From contig JANZKI010000029.1 of NCBI GenBank assembly GCA_029224185.1, forward strand, positions 1,116,001-1,180,000: a stretch of DNA of 64,000 nucleotides. Reading direction: 5' to 3'. The stretch comes from Karalla daura (Eukaryota; Chordata; Actinopteri; Chaetodontiformes; Leiognathidae). A model generated the notes under the pieces. That model did not search any database, was not told the origin of the DNA, and saw nothing but the letters and a program-made list of their open reading frames with translations. Positions 62,046 to 64,000 of this stretch are shown here, one piece after another. The translations under genes were made by a program, and so were the position numbers. Each line of letters opens with the position of its first letter. Position 1 is the first letter of the stretch.

Positions 62046-63464
62046 TTGAGCCTGTTTACAGCCCCCTGCATAGGAGACTGCGGGGAAAAGCGCTTTGAAA
62101 AAGTTTGTTGATACGTGCACCATTGGCCCATACGCAGTGCAGCAACAGGCCTGAAATGTATTCAGAACGCTTAGTTGAGCCTGTTTACAGCCCCCTGCAT
62201 AGGAGACTGCGGGGAAAAGCGCTGTGACAAAGTTTGTTGATACGTGCACCATTGGCCCATACGCAGTGCAGCAACAGGCCTGAAAAGTGTTTAGAACGCT
62301 TAGTTGAGCCTGTTTACAGCCCCCTGCATAGGAGACTGCGGGGAAAAGCGCTTTGAAAAAGTTTGTTGACACGTGCAGCGTTGGCCCATACGCAGTGCAG
62401 CAACAGGCCTGAAATGTATTCAGAACGCTTAGTTGAGCCTGTTTGCAGCCCCGTGCATAGGAGACTGCGGGGAAAAGCGCTTTGAAAAAGTTTGTTGATA
62501 CGTGCACCATTGGCCCATACGCAGTGCAGCAACAGGCCTGAAAAGTGTTTAGAACGTTTAGTTGAGCCTGTTTACAGCCCCCTGCATCGGAGACTGCGGG
62601 GAAAAGCACATTGAAAAAGTTTGTTGACACGTGCACCGTTGGCCCATACGCAGTGCAGCAACAGGCCTGAAAAGTGTTTAGAACGCTTAGTTGAGCCTGT
62701 TTACAGCCCCCTGCATAGGAGACTGCGGGGAAAAGCGCTTTGAAAAAGTTTGTTGATACGTGCACCATTGGCCCATACGCAGTGCAGCAACAGGCCTGAA
62801 ATGTATTCAGAACGCTTAGTTGAGCCTGTTTACAGCCCCCTGCATAGGAGACTGCGGGGAAAAGCACTTTGAAAAAGTTTGTTGATACATGCACCATTGG
62901 CCCATACGCAGTGCAGCAACAGGCCTGAAAAGTGTTTAGAACGCTTAGTTGAGCCTGTTTACAGCCCCCTGCATAGGAGACTGCGGGGAAAAGTGCTGTG
63001 ACAAAGTTTGTTGATACGTGCACCATTGGCCCATACGCAGTGCAGCAACAGGCCTGAAAAGTGTTTAGAACGTTTAGTTGAGCCTGTTTACAGCCCCCTG
63101 CATCGGAGACTGCGGGGAAAAGCACTTTGAAAAAGTTTGTTGACACGTGCACCGTTGGCCCACACGCAGTGCAGCAACAGGCCTGAAAAGTGTTTAGAAC
63201 GCTTAGTTGAGCCTGTTTACAGCCCCCTGCATAGGAGACTGCGGGGAAAAGTGCTTTGAAAAAGTTTGTTGATACGTGCACCATTGGCCCATACGCAGTG
63301 CAGCAACAGGCCTGAAAAGTGTTTAGAACGCTTAGTTGAGCCTGTTTACAGCCCCCTGCATAGGAGACTGCGGGGAAAAGCGCTTTGAAAAAGTTTGTTG
63401 ATACGTGCACCATTGGCCCATACGCAGTGCAGCAACAGGCCTGAAATGTATTCAGAACGCTTAG

Positions 63465-63592
63465 TTGAGCCTGTTTACAGCCCCCTGCATGGGATTCTGC
63501 GGGGACAACCGCTTTGAAAAAGTTTGTTGATACGTGCCCCATTGCCCATACGCAGTGCAGCAACAGGCCTGAAAAGTGTTTAGAACGCTTAG
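63465..63592. repeat. 128-bp monomer with a one-base deletion, third copy
   Basis: This monomer carries the same set of changes as the other two. By the spacing seen before, it predicts a divergent triplet starting at 63980. Confidence 0.9.
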
Positions 63593-64000
63593 TTGAGCCT
63601 GTTTACAGCCCCCTGCATAGGAGACTGCGGGGAAAAGCACTTTGAAAAAGTTTGTTGATACATGCACCATTGGCCCATACGCAGTGCAGCAACAGGCCTG
63701 AAAAGTGTTTAGAACGCTTAGTTGAGCCTGTTTACAGCCCCCTGCATAGGAGACTGCGGGGAAAAGTGCTTTGAAAAAGTTTGTTGATACGTGCACCATT
63801 GGCCCATACGCAGTGCAGCAACAGGCCTGAAATGTATTCAGAACGCTTAGTTGAGCCTGTTTACAGCCCCCTGCATAGGAGACTGCGGGGAAAAGCGCTG
63901 TGATAAAGTTTGTTGATACGTGCACCATTGGCCCATACGCAGTGCAGCAACAGGCCTGAAAAGTGTTTAGAACGCTTAGTTGAGCCTGTTTACAGCCCCC

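Larger units (their letters stand above)
55274..63979 (-). other. Fragmented satellite frames in the right-hand units; non-coding
   Basis: The same frame is broken repeatedly here. Frames of 305, 484, 828 and 527 codons end at 55274, 56564, 58756 and 61980. Each of those stops is the TAA in the last of three divergent monomers (tttgtttacacatg). A single-base deletion once per unit (57996, 61220, 63541) also shifts the frame, which gives the short 155-codon pieces at 57916-58383, 61140-61607 and 63461-63928. Both lesions have been multiplied with the units, so this part of the array has not been kept open. Confidence 0.85.
61659..63979. repeat. Higher-order unit U4, 18 monomers (2321 bp), complete at the window end
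   Basis: The unit opens with the divergent triplet (61659-62045) and carries the 128-bp monomer (63465-63592). It ends with the constant three-monomer run just before 63980. The distance from the deletion to the next unit is 471 bp in U2 and U3, which places the next divergent triplet at 63980. Only 21 bases of that monomer fall inside the window. Its interior is 7 monomers shorter than that of U3. Confidence 0.88.
1..64000. repeat. 129-bp tandem satellite array, ~496 monomers, all head-to-tail
   Basis: Every part of the window is a copy of one 129-bp unit, which I phase to begin at ttgagcctgttt. Landmarks in order are ccccctgcatagg, gactgcgggg, aaagcgctttg, gtttgttgatacg, tgcaccattggccc, cagtgcagcaacagg and cctgaaaagtgtttag. 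The consensus has 64 G+C in 129 bases and five CpG dinucleotides. Full monomers run from 129 to 63979, with partial ones at each end. The count is exactly 495 units, and the only length changes are five indels (+1, -2, -1, -1, -1). No monomer is inverted and nothing is inserted. The main variant sites are gcgctttgaaa versus gcgctgtga[t/c]a, aagtgtttag versus atgtattcag, cataggagac versus catcggagac or caaaggagat, and catacg versus cacacg. The arrangement is typical of eukaryotic satellite DNA. The centromeric or heterochromatic setting is inferred, and I do not recognise the family. Confidence 0.98.

Noticed and set aside
1..64000. CRISPR array or bacterial tandem repeat
   Set aside because: The repeats are 129 bp with no unique spacers, and variation is spread over the whole unit. 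No bacterial genes are present.
1..64000. Human alpha satellite or another textbook satellite
   Set aside because: The period is 129 bp, not about 171, and the sequence does not match the alphoid motifs I know. I cannot assign it to a named family.

Overview
The whole 64 kb window is one uninterrupted tandem satellite DNA array. The monomer is 129 bp and about 50% GC. All copies are in the same orientation. I see no unique sequence, transposon, RNA gene, CRISPR array or recognisable protein gene. Counting from the first monomer boundary (129) to the last (63980) gives exactly 495 monomers with a net loss of 4 bp. Five small indels account for this: +1 near 3972, -2 near 4855, and -1 near 57996, 61220 and 63541. 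The window is therefore about 496 monomers. An array of this size and organisation points to a eukaryotic chromosome, most likely centromeric, pericentromeric or subtelomeric heterochromatin. I do not recognise the monomer and cannot name the species.

Layout. At 1-4.86 kb is a left segment with more damage (two in-frame stops, two indels) and local 2-mer and 3-mer patterns. At 4.86-51.4 kb is a long, structurally clean core. It is a mosaic of segmental and tandem duplications whose offsets are all whole multiples of 129 bp: 2709 bp at 7.5-12.9 kb, 1935 bp at 15.5-19.4 kb, 3096 bp at 41.6-47.7 kb, and a macro-duplication of about 10 kb linking 10.44-22.15 kb with 27.34-37.37 kb. At 50.5-54.95 kb is a zone with a 2322 bp repeat. 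At 54.95-64 kb is a different higher-order regime: four units of 10, 17, 25 and 18 monomers, each opened by three tandem copies of a divergent, CpG-poor monomer. A fifth unit should begin at 63980, at the very end of the window.

Because 129 is divisible by 3 and one minus-strand frame of the monomer has no stop, the array contains very long open frames, including one of 15,501 codons (4784-51289). I treat these as by-products of the satellite, not as genes. The case for and against is given under the findings. Short motifs repeated with the monomer, such as a consensus-quality CCAAT box and, in one variant class, a CACGTG E-box that replaces it, are the best candidates for sequence-specific function. 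Nothing in the window proves that they are used.
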